NCBI RefSeq assembly: GCF_000429925.1
Contig: NZ_AUCU01000031.1
Span: 1-64,000 of the forward strand
DNA length: 64,000 nucleotides
Direction of reading: 5' to 3'
Origin: Desulfatirhabdium butyrativorans DSM 18734
GTDB lineage: Bacteria > Desulfobacterota > Desulfobacteria > Desulfobacterales > Desulfatirhabdiaceae
In this document: positions 41,643-51,263 of the stretch, in pieces
Layout of the letters: each line of letters begins with the position of its first letter
How positions within the stretch are numbered: position 1 is the first letter of the stretch
The notes under the pieces: model-generated
Seen by the model: the letters and a program-made list of their open reading frames with translations, nothing else
The model's database searches: none
What the model was told of the DNA's origin: nothing
Position numbers and translations under genes: made by a program

Positions 41643-42521
41643 TCAGGCTTCGTGCGGTTTTGGAATATGGTCCATGCAGGGCACATCAACCTGGCAAAGG
41701 CCGCATGCATACGTCTCGATGCCGAAATTGCTTTTCATATAGGCATGCATCGCATGTTCGGTATAGGCCATACAGCGCTTTTTGTCGTGCCCGGATGGAC
41801 CGATGGCCTGAACGGGGCACCGGCCCATGCACCGACCGCAGGTTCCATGCGCATAAAACAGGCAATAGGCATGCCGGTCGCTATAAGGTCTTGGTGTTGG
41901 GGGGATTGCACAGCGCGCCACGACCGAGCCGATGCGAACCGCTTTGCCCACGGCGGTGATCAGGCCGTCGCACAGGCCGAATGTTCCCAGGCCTGCCGCA
42001 AACGCCGCATGCCGTTCCGACCAGTTGGAACACGGCGCATAGCGCTCCCCATCCATGATTTTCCGCCAGAAAGGCGCCAGAACCGGCGCCACGGCCGGAA
42101 TCCCTGCCCCGGACAGCAGCTCAACCACCTGATGTCTCAGAAATTCGTTGAATTGTTCACCGAAATACCGGGTTTCGGCCCATCGCCTGGCCGGGTACCT
42201 GTCCTGGGCCGCATGTTCCTGCCGGGTCAGGCTCGTCGATGGCAAAATCCAACTGATGACGGTCAATTCGTCAGCGCTGATGCCTTTCTGTTCCGGGAAC
42301 GCCTGCCGAAAAATATCCAGCGGCTTGAGATAAAATTCGCCGATATGGGCCACATATTCCGTGTAAAGTGCATCCGCACCGCTGGAAAAACCGACCAGCG
42401 GCCTGGCAAAGGCGGGCTCATCGGTGTGCCGGTTCAACCGGTTTTGGACCGATTCGCAGACCAGACGCTGAATTTCCGATTCAACCCATGCCGCAGTATC
42501 CATGGGTGCCAAATCCATCAT
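41643..42521 (-). CDS. 4Fe-4S double-cluster protein, epoxyqueuosine-reductase-like
   Basis: 292 residues from the ATG at 42521 (AAGAAGGGAT upstream); the open frame extends to 42728 but the extra N-terminus is not protein-like. The C-terminal third has ferredoxin motifs GTCGRCMGRCPVQAI and ACGLCQVDVPCMDHIP, as in the QueG-like and 'epoxyqueuosine reductase' families of anaerobes. The N-terminal two thirds hold GLGTFGLCDGLIT, the cofactor-side motif seen in QueG. The cobalamin-binding motifs cannot be confirmed. Not obviously in an operon. Confidence 0.7.
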   Translation of the reverse strand: MMDLAPMDTAAWVESEIQRLVCESVQNRLNRHTDEPAFARPLVGFSSGADALYTEYVAHIGEFYLKPLDIFRQAFPEQKGISADELTVISWILPSTSLTRQEHAAQDRYPARRWAETRYFGEQFNEFLRHQVVELLSGAGIPAVAPVLAPFWRKIMDGERYAPCSNWSERHAAFAAGLGTFGLCDGLITAVGKAVRIGSVVARCAIPPTPRPYSDRHAYCLFYAHGTCGRCMGRCPVQAIGPSGHDKKRCMAYTEHAMHAYMKSNFGIETYACGLCQVDVPCMDHIPKPHEA

Positions 42522-42960
42522 GATGCCGATCCCTTCTTGAATAATGGGTAAGAGAGGGTTTTCATCAAGCCTTCCACTCAGTTGCCCGATGATACCGTTT
42601 CCATGCAAATACTGCAACCTGTCCGGATGCCTCTCCGGGTATATTCCCGGATATATGCCTGTACAAGAAGGAAAATGGCTTGAAGGGAATTGGCTTGACA
42701 TGACGATATCAAAAGCATAGGTTGGCAAAAAACCGACTGGTCAGTATTGAGAAATGGGAATTTGGGGGGCAATTGCAAAACCCCCATTTTTTATCGCCCC
42801 GGCGAAACCCGGCCTCCGGCAGGAGGGGTCCATAAGTCTTTGAAATGCATGGATTCCGGCTTTCGCCGGAATGACGCAGAAGGGCTTTTGCAACTGGCTC
42901 GGGTGATGGCGGTTCTTTGTTGCGAATTTATTCTTCTGCCTGCCGAAAGGAATGCCTTCA
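42522..42960. other. Gap containing a GAGCCA...TGGCTC type repeat
   Basis: 439 bases. The minus-strand frame continues into it but lacks protein character. The repeat at 42769-42900 and a GGCGGTTC region before the cytidylate-kinase-like start are all I see. Confidence 0.45.
42769..42900. repeat. Inverted-repeat element (GAGCCAATTGCAAA family), copy 2
   Basis: Left end CAATTGCAAAA and right end TTTTGCAACTGGCTC, with an interior CGCCCCGGCGAAACCCGG and GGATTCCGGCTTTCGCCGGAATGACG. Same organisation as 22684-22816, but the left end lacks its GAGCC part. Confidence 0.65.
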
Positions 42961-43632
42961 ATGAATCCAGTGATGCCGTTTCATATTACGATTTCCAGAC
43001 AACTGGGGAGTGGGGGATCGGAACTGGGCGAGCGGATCGCCCGCCGGATGAAGTTCGCCTTCATGGATCGCCAAATTCTGGATCATGCCTGCCAGGAGCT
43101 GGGAATGAACGAGGAAGAGCTCGGCTGCCGGGAAGAACGAATCCAGGGATTCTGGACCCGGATGCTCGAGTCGTTTGCAACCGGATGTCCCGAATACATG
43201 CCCAGCCTCCCGCCGCCGAGAATCATTTCCGACAAGACGCTCATCGATGCGGAACAGCGGGTGCTGCTCCGGCTGGCTGCCAGGGGCCCGAGCGTGATCG
43301 TGGGGCGAGGCGGCTTCCATGCACTCCAGGGCCAGGCATGCCTGCTCAATGTCTTTGTCCATGCACCGAGGGATTTTCGGATTCGGCGCATGATCCGGTA
43401 CTACGGCGCCGCAGATGAGCGCGCAGCCGAAGAGATGATCGATCGCAGCGATGCCGACAGGGAGCGCTATATCGCCCATCTGAGCGGGTGCTCCTGGTAT
43501 GACGTCCGCCAGTATCATCTGGCCATCGACATGGCGATTGTCGGCTTCGATGCGGCAGAGCAGATCATCGTATCCCTTGCCGAGCGGCTTCGCGCCGGCC
43601 GACCCTGCGGACCGGGCCATGATGCGGCCTGA
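42961..43632 (+). CDS. Cytidylate kinase-like family protein
   Basis: 226 residues matching the Cytidylate_kin2/AAA_26 family: an N-terminal ISRQLGSGGSELGERIARR (P-loop variant), then an alpha-helical core including VIVGRGGFHAL. This family is distinct from true cytidylate kinase and its substrate is unknown. AAAGGA precedes the ATG at 42961. It stands 29 bases upstream of the efflux regulator and may be part of that operon. Confidence 0.75.
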   Translation: MNPVMPFHITISRQLGSGGSELGERIARRMKFAFMDRQILDHACQELGMNEEELGCREERIQGFWTRMLESFATGCPEYMPSLPPPRIISDKTLIDAEQRVLLRLAARGPSVIVGRGGFHALQGQACLLNVFVHAPRDFRIRRMIRYYGAADERAAEEMIDRSDADRERYIAHLSGCSWYDVRQYHLAIDMAIVGFDAAEQIIVSLAERLRAGRPCGPGHDAA

Positions 43633-43661
43633 ACGATGATGCGGTTTCGGAAAGCGATGCC

Positions 43662-44246
43662 ATGCAGGTGATGGATGAGCGCAAACGCGCCAAAATCCTT
43701 TCGGCGGCAGCCGAGCTGTTTGCCGCTCAGCCCTTTCACAAGGTGCTGCTGAGCGAGGTGGCCGAGGCCGCAGCCGTTGGGAAGGGAACCCTGTATGTCT
43801 ATTTCAAGAACAAGGAAGAGCTCTATCTGTCCGTTCTCTACAGCGGATTTTCCGACCTCGTGGATCGCCTTCACGAGCAGATGGCTACAGGCTCAGCCGA
43901 TCCGGTGGAAAATCTGCAGACGGTCATTCGGGAAACGATCCGCTTTGCCTTTCAAAATCCCCATGTGTTCGAGCTGATGCGTACGGTCTCCGGCCGGCAT
44001 CCGGTCGATCGGGCGCAATGGGACGCCAAACGCCGGGAATTGAAGGCATTGATCGAATCCATCATCCGCAAGGGCATCGCCCAGGGCATTTTCATCGATG
44101 CGCACCCGCAGTTGACGGCGCGCTACATTCCCGGCATGGTGCGCGGGGCGCTGATCGATGGCATCGAGTCGGTCGATCCGGAGATGCTGACGGCGCATAT
44201 CGTGCGCTTTGTTCTGGGTGCAATCGGTACGACGGAGAACGTATGA
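43662..44246 (+). CDS. TetR/AcrR-type transcriptional regulator
   Basis: 194 residues. The N-terminal helix-turn-helix is RAKILSAAAELFAAQPFHKV followed by EVAEAAAVGKGTLYVYFKNK, the hallmark TetR pattern. The C-terminal ligand-binding domain is helical. It overlaps the TolC-like gene by 4 bases (ATGA) and probably represses this efflux operon, induced by the drug or metabolite it exports. Confidence 0.9.
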   Translation: MQVMDERKRAKILSAAAELFAAQPFHKVLLSEVAEAAAVGKGTLYVYFKNKEELYLSVLYSGFSDLVDRLHEQMATGSADPVENLQTVIRETIRFAFQNPHVFELMRTVSGRHPVDRAQWDAKRRELKALIESIIRKGIAQGIFIDAHPQLTARYIPGMVRGALIDGIESVDPEMLTAHIVRFVLGAIGTTENV

Positions 44247-45661
44247 TCAACGGTCTTCCACGACAATGGATCGCGGCGCTGGCGCTTGTCCTCTCTGGCC
44301 TGTGCGGCTGCGCGGTGAATCAGGCCCGGGACGTGCAGACGTATCGCGACGTGCTCGATGGCGCGCATGCCGCAGCCGAGGTCTCCTTCCATCCCGATGG
44401 CCCCCTTACCCTGCGGGAGGCCCTACGCCTTGCCAATGCGCACAACGAGCAACTGGCCATCGCCGGTGAAAATTATCTGCAGGCGCTGATCGACAAGGAC
44501 CGGGCTTTTGCCGCCTTTCTGCCGACCATAGGTTTTGCGGCGACATTCATGTCCCAGGGCAAAACCGATTTTGCGGCGGACAATCCCCTGATTGCGGCTT
44601 TCGAACCGCCGCATGCCACCGATGCGTTGCTGGGTGCGCGGATGAATGTGCATCCGTTCCGGGATGCGCCAGCCATGCAGGCGGCCGGCGCGGCAAGCCG
44701 GGCGCAGCGGGCGCTCTTGCTGGATCGGCAGGCCATCGTTTTGCTGGATGTGGCCAGGACGTATTTTCAGGTGCTCCGTTCCGAAAAGCAGGTGACGCTC
44801 CTCGGCGCTTCGATCGAAACCGACGAGCGCCGGGTATCGGACATGCGGATCCGGCTGCAGGCCGGGGCTGGCCGGCCTGCCGATTTGTCCTTGACCGAAG
44901 CGCAGTTGGCCAAGACCAGAAACATGCTCATTCAGGCCCGAGACGATGTGAAAAACGGCCGGGCGATGCTGGCCTTTCTGATCGGCGCGCCCGAAGTGGC
45001 CGGTCCGCTCGGCGACGATCTGGAAATTCCGCCGATAGCGCAGCAGTTCGATCCCCTGCTGCATCTGGCCGATGGGCGTCGGCAGGATCTGATCGCCGCC
45101 CAAGAGCAGGTTCAGGCGGCTGCGGCGGCATTGGAAGCCGCCTGGGGGCAATATTTTCCATCAGTTTCCCTCGATCTGACGCGCTACCTTTCCCGGGAGA
45201 CCTTTCCGACCGATCTCAACTGGGCCTCGATCATCCAGCTCAACGTGCCCCTGTTTTCGGCCGGCCTGATCCATGCCGATGTGCGCACCGCCTATTCCCG
45301 TCTGCGGCAGGCCCAGCTTTATGAGAGCAGCGTCCGAAGGCAGGTGCTCAAGGACATCCGGGTCGCCGTGGAAAACCTTCGGACCGACGACCAGCAGATC
45401 CGAAATTTGGCCATCCAGGTTCAGGCCGCCCGGGATGGCGCGGATCAGGCAAAGGCCGAATTCGACGCGGGCGTTGGGACGAATTTGCAGTTTCTGATTG
45501 CCAGAAGCAGGCTGCTGTCAGCGGAGCTGGACCTCGCCACGGCACGCTACAACCGAAGTATCGACTATCTGATCGTTCTCCGGGCGACCGGGTCCCTGAA
45601 CCCGGATGTATCCGCAAGCCTCCCATCGGATCAGGGCGCCGTTTCGGAAAGCGCTTCGTGA
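44243..45661 (+). CDS. TolC-family outer-membrane efflux lipoprotein
   Basis: 472 residues. N-terminal lipoprotein signal LALVLSGLCGC (acylated Cys likely in GLCGC). Two TolC-type repeats of paired coiled coils follow (LTLREALRLANAHNEQLAIA and LLHLADGRRQDLIAAQEQVQ as starts). It forms the outer channel for the EmrA- and EmrB-like proteins encoded next. The ATGA overlap with the regulator indicates coupling. Confidence 0.88.
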   Translation: MINGLPRQWIAALALVLSGLCGCAVNQARDVQTYRDVLDGAHAAAEVSFHPDGPLTLREALRLANAHNEQLAIAGENYLQALIDKDRAFAAFLPTIGFAATFMSQGKTDFAADNPLIAAFEPPHATDALLGARMNVHPFRDAPAMQAAGAASRAQRALLLDRQAIVLLDVARTYFQVLRSEKQVTLLGASIETDERRVSDMRIRLQAGAGRPADLSLTEAQLAKTRNMLIQARDDVKNGRAMLAFLIGAPEVAGPLGDDLEIPPIAQQFDPLLHLADGRRQDLIAAQEQVQAAAAALEAAWGQYFPSVSLDLTRYLSRETFPTDLNWASIIQLNVPLFSAGLIHADVRTAYSRLRQAQLYESSVRRQVLKDIRVAVENLRTDDQQIRNLAIQVQAARDGADQAKAEFDAGVGTNLQFLIARSRLLSAELDLATARYNRSIDYLIVLRATGSLNPDVSASLPSDQGAVSESAS

Positions 45662-45697
45662 AGAACGGACAAGAATGCCTCAACCCATGAGCGAAAC

Positions 45698-47053
45698 ATG
45701 ACAACGACAAACGAACCGCAAGAAACGCGTCCGGCTGGAACGGGGGAAGGGGTGGCGGCAGGCGCTCCCGCCCGAACGGCAGGACTTTCCGCTCGCAAGA
45801 AACTGATCCGGATCTCGGCTGCAGCGCTGGTGATCCTTGCGCTAGCCTTTGGCATACCGGTATTCATCCACTCCCTGTCGCACGAATCCACCGATGATGC
45901 CTTTATCGATGGCACCGTCGTCGCCATCAGCCCCCGGGTGAACGGATACGTGGCAAAAGTCCATGTAACCGATAACCAGCGCGTCAAAGTCGGGGACCTG
46001 CTGGTCGAGCTGGATCCGAACGATTTCACCGCCCGGCTGGACGCCGCCCAGGCTGCGCTCGAAGCGGCGAGGGCAACGGATCGGGCGCGCCGTGCCGCCG
46101 TCGAGCTGACACGGATCACCACCGCAGCGAGGCTTGAAGAAGCGAAGGAAAATGTGGAGGCCGCCAAAGCGGCGCTGCTGCAGGCCAGGGCCCGGTTGGC
46201 CGTCTCGAAGGCATCCCTGGATCAGGCCAGGGCGGAGGCGGCATCCTCAGGCGCCAGACGAAAGCTGGATGCTGCGGACCTGCAGCGTTCTGTGGAAATG
46301 GCCAAAACCCGAACCATATCGCCCCAGGACCTGGATCATGCGAGAACGGCCGCGGAAATTTCGGAAGCGGCGCTGACGGCCGCAACGAAGAAAATCGAGG
46401 TGCAGAAAGCGCTGGTTGCCGAGGCCGAGGCTTCGCTGAAGGCGGCGCAGGCAGGCGTCGCGCAGGCTAGGGCCAGACTTGCAGAAGCGCAGTCCGCCCC
46501 CCATCAGATCCGCCAGAGCAGCTCCCAGGCGGAAGCGGCCAAAGCCGATATCGACAGGGCTTCGGCCGAGCTGGCCCAGGCGAAGCTGAATCTTTCCTAT
46601 ACCCGGATTCAGGCGCCCTGTGACGGGTTCGTAACGAAAAAGGGCATCGAGCCCGGGCAGTACGTTCAAGCCGGCCAGTCGCTGCTGGCCCTGGTGCCGC
46701 ACGATGTCTGGGTGAGCGCCAACTTCAAGGAAACCCAACTGACGCGCATGCAGCCGGGGCAGCCTGTCGAAGTGACGGTGGACGCCTTTCCCAAACGCCG
46801 GTTCCATGCGCATGTGGACAGCATCCAGCGGGGCACGGGCGCCCGTTTCAGCCTCCTGCCGCCGGAAAACGCAACGGGCAATTACGTCAAGGTGGTGCAG
46901 CGGGTGCCGGTGAAAATCGTTTTCGATCGGCCCGAGGAAATCGCAGCCGTGCTGCTGGCGCCGGGGATGTCCGTGATTCCCGATGTCGATGTCGGCATGC
47001 GGATGCAAAGCGGCGCCGAAGCTCCCAAACAGCGGGCGGCATCCACACCATGA
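45698..47053 (+). CDS. emrA: EmrA-like membrane fusion protein (HlyD family)
   Basis: 451 residues. One N-terminal membrane helix (RISAAALVILALAFGIPVFI), a biotinyl-lipoyl-like half (STDDAFIDGTVVAISPRV... NGYVAKVHV), a long alanine-rich coiled coil (~110-290) and the second lipoyl half with NLSYTRIQAPCDGFV. The adaptor bridges the inner-membrane EmrB-like pump and the TolC-like channel. It overlaps the next gene by 4 bases. Confidence 0.9.
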   Translation: MTTTNEPQETRPAGTGEGVAAGAPARTAGLSARKKLIRISAAALVILALAFGIPVFIHSLSHESTDDAFIDGTVVAISPRVNGYVAKVHVTDNQRVKVGDLLVELDPNDFTARLDAAQAALEAARATDRARRAAVELTRITTAARLEEAKENVEAAKAALLQARARLAVSKASLDQARAEAASSGARRKLDAADLQRSVEMAKTRTISPQDLDHARTAAEISEAALTAATKKIEVQKALVAEAEASLKAAQAGVAQARARLAEAQSAPHQIRQSSSQAEAAKADIDRASAELAQAKLNLSYTRIQAPCDGFVTKKGIEPGQYVQAGQSLLALVPHDVWVSANFKETQLTRMQPGQPVEVTVDAFPKRRFHAHVDSIQRGTGARFSLLPPENATGNYVKVVQRVPVKIVFDRPEEIAAVLLAPGMSVIPDVDVGMRMQSGAEAPKQRAASTP

Positions 47054-48639
47054 GCGGCGCATCCGCAACAGCAACGGGCCAGAGCCTTGACGCTCAGGCA
47101 GGCCCCCCGGTCCAGGCTCTCGAAGTCAACAAATGGGTCGTGGCCTGCACCGTCATGTTCGGAGCGTTCATGGCCGTGATGGACATCAGCGTCGTCAACG
47201 TGGCCATGCCGCACATGATGGGCACTTTCAGCCAGGATCTGTCCTCGATCACCTGGGTGGCCACCGCCTACAGCATCGCCGAAATCACCATGATCACGAT
47301 GGCAGGCTGGTTCAGCGCCCTCATCGGGCGAAAACGCCTGTACCTGTGGTCATTCGCCCTGTTCACGCTGGGCTCCGTGCTGTGCGGAACCGCCGTATCC
47401 TTCCCCCAGATGCTGGCCTACCGCGTCCTGCAGGGAATCGGCGGCGGCTCCCTGATTCCCGTTTCCCAGGCCATCCTGCGGGAATCCTTCCCCAAGGAGG
47501 AGCAGGGTATGGCCATGGCCATCTTCGGCATGGGGGTAGTGCTGGCGCCGGCCATGGGGCCGATTGTCGGCGGGTGGCTCACGGATTTTTACGGGTGGCC
47601 CTGGATTTTTTTCATCAACGTCCCGGTCAGCATCATCGGCATGTTCATGGTGGGGGCTTTCGTGCACGATCCGCAATACCTGCGCCGCGGGGTCCGAAAG
47701 ATCGACCGGCTGGGGATCATCCTGCTGGCGACGGCGCTGACATCCATGCAGATCGTACTGGAGCGCGGCCAGCGTGAAAACTGGTTCGAATCCCGCATGA
47801 TCATATCGGGCACCATCATCTGTGCGGCGGCGCTGATCGGCATCATCTATTGGGAACTGCGCAACCCGGAGCCGGTCATCAACCTGCGGATTCTGAAAAA
47901 CACGCATCTGTCGCTCGGCTGTGCGATCGGGCTCATCTTCGGGGTGGCGCTTTTCGGCACCACATTCATCCTGCCGCAATTCACCCAGGAGCTGCTGGGG
48001 TATCCGGCGTTCAATTCCGGCCTGGTTTTGGCCCCGAGGGCGTTCATGCTCCTGCTTTTCATGCCCATCGTCGGACGTCTCTACAACCACATCGATGCGC
48101 GCATTCTGGCCCTGACCGGTGTCGGGATCACGTTTTGGGCGTATTACGCGCTTTCTGGGCTTTCGATCGAGGCGGGATTCTGGAACCTGGTTCCCATGCT
48201 GCTGATCATGGGTATCGGGATGCCTTTCGTCTTCGTGACGATCAGCACCCTGTCACTGGCCTCGGTGCCCCGGCCGGACATGACCGATGCCGCGAGCATG
48301 TATACGCTGGCCAGGCGCGTGGGGGGCAACATCGGCTATGCGGTGGCTGCCACCATGGTTGCCCGCGGCCAGCAGATTCACCGATCCGTTCTGGTCGATC
48401 ATATCAATCCCTTCAATCCGGCATATACCGAATACAGCCGGACGGTGGCAGGGGCGCTGGGCAGACTGGGGCTCAACGCGCAGGCCATGCAGCATGCCAT
48501 CCAGTATCTGAGCGACCGGATCGTGAACATTCAGGCGACGATGCTCGCCTATAACGATGTATCCTGGTTTTTTGGGCTGTTGTTTCTCGGAACGATTCCG
48601 CTGGTTCTGATGCTGCCCGGAAAATCCCGCCTCAAATAA
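47050..48639 (+). CDS. emrB: EmrB/QacA-type drug efflux transporter (MFS, DHA2, 14 helices)
   Basis: 529 residues with 14 predicted helices. DHA2 signatures: AVMDISVVNVAMPHM (helix 1), the loop motif AGWFSALIGRKRLYLW (motif A) and MGVVLAPAMGPIVGGWL (motif C, antiporter). Proton-driven export of hydrophobic compounds across the inner membrane, in a tripartite complex with the two upstream proteins. Last gene of the operon; a repeat fragment follows. Confidence 0.92.
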   Translation: MSGASATATGQSLDAQAGPPVQALEVNKWVVACTVMFGAFMAVMDISVVNVAMPHMMGTFSQDLSSITWVATAYSIAEITMITMAGWFSALIGRKRLYLWSFALFTLGSVLCGTAVSFPQMLAYRVLQGIGGGSLIPVSQAILRESFPKEEQGMAMAIFGMGVVLAPAMGPIVGGWLTDFYGWPWIFFINVPVSIIGMFMVGAFVHDPQYLRRGVRKIDRLGIILLATALTSMQIVLERGQRENWFESRMIISGTIICAAALIGIIYWELRNPEPVINLRILKNTHLSLGCAIGLIFGVALFGTTFILPQFTQELLGYPAFNSGLVLAPRAFMLLLFMPIVGRLYNHIDARILALTGVGITFWAYYALSGLSIEAGFWNLVPMLLIMGIGMPFVFVTISTLSLASVPRPDMTDAASMYTLARRVGGNIGYAVAATMVARGQQIHRSVLVDHINPFNPAYTEYSRTVAGALGRLGLNAQAMQHAIQYLSDRIVNIQATMLAYNDVSWFFGLLFLGTIPLVLMLPGKSRLK

Positions 48640-48655
48640 TGCCTGGCCCAACGAT

Positions 48656-48757
48656 GATATCCCGCTGCTTTAGTCGCGTTCCCGTTGCATCGCACAACAG
48701 ACCGTCCTCCGGTTCGGATAAGGCAAAAAGCGGGGTTTCCGTTCAGACACCAGCCAG
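48656..48757. repeat. Partial GTGCCTGAACG-family element
   Basis: A short region with GCTGCTTTAGTCGCGTTCCCGTTGC and a right end GGGTTTCCGTTCAGACAC. The left end is missing. It lies just after emrB and is a decayed copy. The adjoining gap to 48955 contains a single CATAGCCCATGCC stretch and nothing else that I can interpret. Confidence 0.55.
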
Positions 48758-48955
48758 ACAAGCCATAGCCCATGCCCCCTTTTCACCCAAAATTTCGCCT
48801 TGCGATTCCGGATCGGCTATGGTATGGTCCGTTACCAGTTGGTGCTTGTATCGGTTTTCCAAGGGCGATAGATTCGTTTGCCCATCAGATTGAATTGACA
48901 TCGGTAAGGCCATCTCAGGGAAGATCATTTCTCAATCAAAGGAGGACGAGGTATC

Positions 48956-49234
48956 ATGAAGACATTAATCGGTGGAGCGGTAGCGGCGGTTCTCGGGCTT
49001 ATCGGCCTGGCCATTTGGTTCAAGGATTTTCTGCAGATTCTTTCGGGTACCCTGCCGATCATGCTGTTGTTGGGTGGTGGTCTGGCTTTGTATCTGGGAT
49101 TCGATGAACTGAAGGATACCTGGAAAAAAGATGACAAGACCCCGGCCCCTGCCACCGACAGTGTTGATCAGTACAAACAGGAAATCGATCAACTGAAGAA
49201 GGAAATAGAGACCCTGAAAACGGGAAAAGCCTGA
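48956..49234 (+). CDS. Small membrane protein with two helices and a coiled-coil tail
   Basis: 92 residues. Two hydrophobic helices (~4-22 and ~30-48, joined by FKDFLQILSG) are followed by a charged coiled coil (DQYKQEIDQLKKEIETLK). AAAGGAGG precedes the ATG. No family recognised. It may be a small membrane scaffold. It is a monocistronic unit with its own terminator at 49331. Confidence 0.7.
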   Translation: MKTLIGGAVAAVLGLIGLAIWFKDFLQILSGTLPIMLLLGGGLALYLGFDELKDTWKKDDKTPAPATDSVDQYKQEIDQLKKEIETLKTGKA

Positions 49235-49330
49235 TATCGGATATGTCGGAAAATTCCGGCAGGTTTTCCAGCGGGTTGCCGAAATTCATCCGCTGAGCGA
49301 GCCCGCTGGCATAACGATATGGCAGTAGAA

Positions 49331-49360
49331 AGCGGAATATGGACGCATATTCCGCTTTTT
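49331..49360 (+). terminator. Rho-independent terminator
   Basis: GCGGAATATG-GACG-CATATTCCGC followed by TTTTT: a perfect 10-bp stem and four-base loop. It lies ~100 bases past the small membrane protein gene at 48956-49234. Confidence 0.9.
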
Positions 49361-49404
49361 CATTTTCAATCTCGGGGACGGCGGCGGCCGCCATGCGCAT
49401 TGAT

Positions 49405-49484
49405 TGCCTGAGCGGGAAGCCTTCTTTTCGACTGACCAGAGCCGGATGGTGAGCTGTGCCGAAGTTTGGACTCCCGTTCAGGTA
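49405..49484. repeat. Degenerate GTGCCTGAACG-family element
   Basis: GATTGCCTGAGCGGGAAGCC at the left and GGACTCCCGTTCAGGTAC at the right form imperfect inverted ends. About 80 bases, so it is internally deleted. The right end overlaps the last codons of rnhA. Confidence 0.45.
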
Positions 49485-49903
49485 CGATCGGTAATGGCCG
49501 AAGTGGCCAGTTTATCGGCAGCCTCATTTCCTGCGACACCGCTGTGACCGCGCACCTTGATGATTTCCAGCCGTTTGAACCGGGTCATTTGTTTTTTGAT
49601 ACGCTCCACCAGCTCCTGGTTTTTCTTGGGTTTCCAGCCCAGAGTCAGCAATCCCAGTGCATACCCGCTATCCGTGTGAAGCCTGATCGGAATATCGGTT
49701 CTGCGAATGGCAGACAAAGCCGTTTCAATGGCTGTCAATTCTGCGATATTGTTGGTTGAAACGCCGATATACCGGCTGATTTCCCTGGTTTTTCCCTTGT
49801 ATTGCAACAAAACGCCGATACCCGCCGGTCCGGGGTTGCCGCTCGATGCGCCGTCGGTATAGATCAAAATCGGTTCTTCATCCTGCGCCGGCACGGATTT
49901 CAC
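49478..49903 (-). CDS. rnhA: Ribonuclease HI
   Basis: 141 residues. Cleaves the RNA strand of RNA:DNA hybrids. The active-site acidic residues are visible in YTDGASSGNPG (Asp), NNIAELTAIETAL (Glu), LHTDSGYA (Asp) and GNEAADKLA (Asp). It overlaps the upstream DUF1343 gene by 4 bases. Somewhat short of the usual 155 residues but complete. Confidence 0.92.
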   Translation of the reverse strand: MKSVPAQDEEPILIYTDGASSGNPGPAGIGVLLQYKGKTREISRYIGVSTNNIAELTAIETALSAIRRTDIPIRLHTDSGYALGLLTLGWKPKKNQELVERIKKQMTRFKRLEIIKVRGHSGVAGNEAADKLATSAITDRT

Positions 49904-51087
49904 TTTGATGCATCTCCAATACCATACAGCCAGAAACGTCTTCGCATCTGCTCATACCTTTCGAGTTCTGCCATCCATGAGGCAGCCATTTCTCCGATAT
50001 CTTCGCCGGCTTCGAGCCGCTGCCGAACCTGTCCGCTTCCCAGAATCAGATCGATGGGCGCTTTCTGCGTTTCATATTCATAGGGAGGTGACTTCCACCG
50101 GAAATGATCCGGGTGATATGTTCGAATGCGTTGCAGAAGCTGCAGCGCCGTTTCATAAGGGCGAAAGCGCCTCGCATCGGTGACATGAATCTGGTATCCC
50201 CTGCACAGAAGGCCCGCCCATTTTCCGGAAACCGGCTCGAATGCGATTTCCCGAAGCACCGCTCCCTCAAAATGATCCGGTTCAAACCCGAGCCAATCCG
50301 GCTGGATAAACGGCGCACCAAAACACTCGAAGGGAAGTGTCGTGCCCCGTCCTTCCGAAACATTCGTACCTTCCCAGATGACCTGGCCGGGATACACCAG
50401 GGCCGTTGCGGCAGAAGGCATATTGGGTGATGGCATCACCCAGGGAAGTCCGGTATCGCCAAAATACATCCGCCTGTTCCATCCCGCCATCTGAAAGACA
50501 TCGATTCGGCAACCGATATGCCCCATCTCGTTGAACATCAGGGCAAGCTCCGCAATGGTCATGCCATGCCGCATCGGTATGGGATACCTTCCCACAAAAG
50601 ATGCGTATTCGGGCTCCAGCAGATTGCCTTCGATCTCTGTTCCGCCAACCGGGTTGGGACGATCCAGGATCAGAATCTGTTTCCCGCATGCCGCAGCAGC
50701 CTCGAGGCAGTAGGACATGGTATAGATGAAAGTATAGACCCGGGTACCGACATCCTGAAGGTCGATGATGAGGATATCGATGGGATCCAGCATGTCGAAG
50801 CTCGGTATGCGGGTTTCCCCGTAGAGACTGTAAATGGGGATTCCCAAAGTCCCATCTACCCCGTGGTCCGATTCCACCATATTGTCCTGCTTGTCCGCAA
50901 AAAAACCATGCTGTGGGGAAAACAAGGCCTTCAATTGCCCGGGAAAGGCATTGGCGATCAGCTCCTTCGCATGGCGGAATCGCCGGTCAACGGAGGCCGG
51001 ATTGCATAGCAACCCGAGACGGCGTCCTTTCAGCGATGCCGGTGGTGATTCGGCAAAACGCTCCAATCCGGTTTTCACCTGGGTCAT
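49900..51087 (-). CDS. DUF1343 protein, NamZ-type exo-N-acetylmuramidase-like
   Basis: 395 residues. The family acts on terminal N-acetylmuramic acid of peptidoglycan fragments (NamZ in Bacillus). Signatures: LGLLCNPASVDRR near the start, FSPQHGFF, ILIIDLQDVGTRVYTF, RPNPVGG, MPSPNMPS and EGTNVSEGRGTTLPFE. No signal peptide, so it would work on recovered fragments in the cytoplasm unless exported another way. An AmpG-like muropeptide permease gene lies 8 kb downstream. Confidence 0.88.
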   Translation of the reverse strand: MTQVKTGLERFAESPPASLKGRRLGLLCNPASVDRRFRHAKELIANAFPGQLKALFSPQHGFFADKQDNMVESDHGVDGTLGIPIYSLYGETRIPSFDMLDPIDILIIDLQDVGTRVYTFIYTMSYCLEAAAACGKQILILDRPNPVGGTEIEGNLLEPEYASFVGRYPIPMRHGMTIAELALMFNEMGHIGCRIDVFQMAGWNRRMYFGDTGLPWVMPSPNMPSAATALVYPGQVIWEGTNVSEGRGTTLPFECFGAPFIQPDWLGFEPDHFEGAVLREIAFEPVSGKWAGLLCRGYQIHVTDARRFRPYETALQLLQRIRTYHPDHFRWKSPPYEYETQKAPIDLILGSGQVRQRLEAGEDIGEMAASWMAELERYEQMRRRFWLYGIGDASK

Positions 51088-51263
51088 TTGTTTGTCTTTC
51101 TGGGATCTGCAGTGGCAAAAAGCGCGGTCTCCCCGGCGGGAGAATATCGAACGGTTCTTTCTTCTTCCAGCAAATTCGTTTGACCGCTATCAGGTTATAC
51201 CCTATACTTTTCAGGATCAAGAGCGATTGAACCGCAGCGCTTCAGGAAATGGGCCGATCGCCT

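Noticed and set aside
41643-42728. Start of the ferredoxin-like gene at 42728
   Set aside because: The added 69 residues are not protein-like, and a good ribosome site is found before the ATG at 42521.
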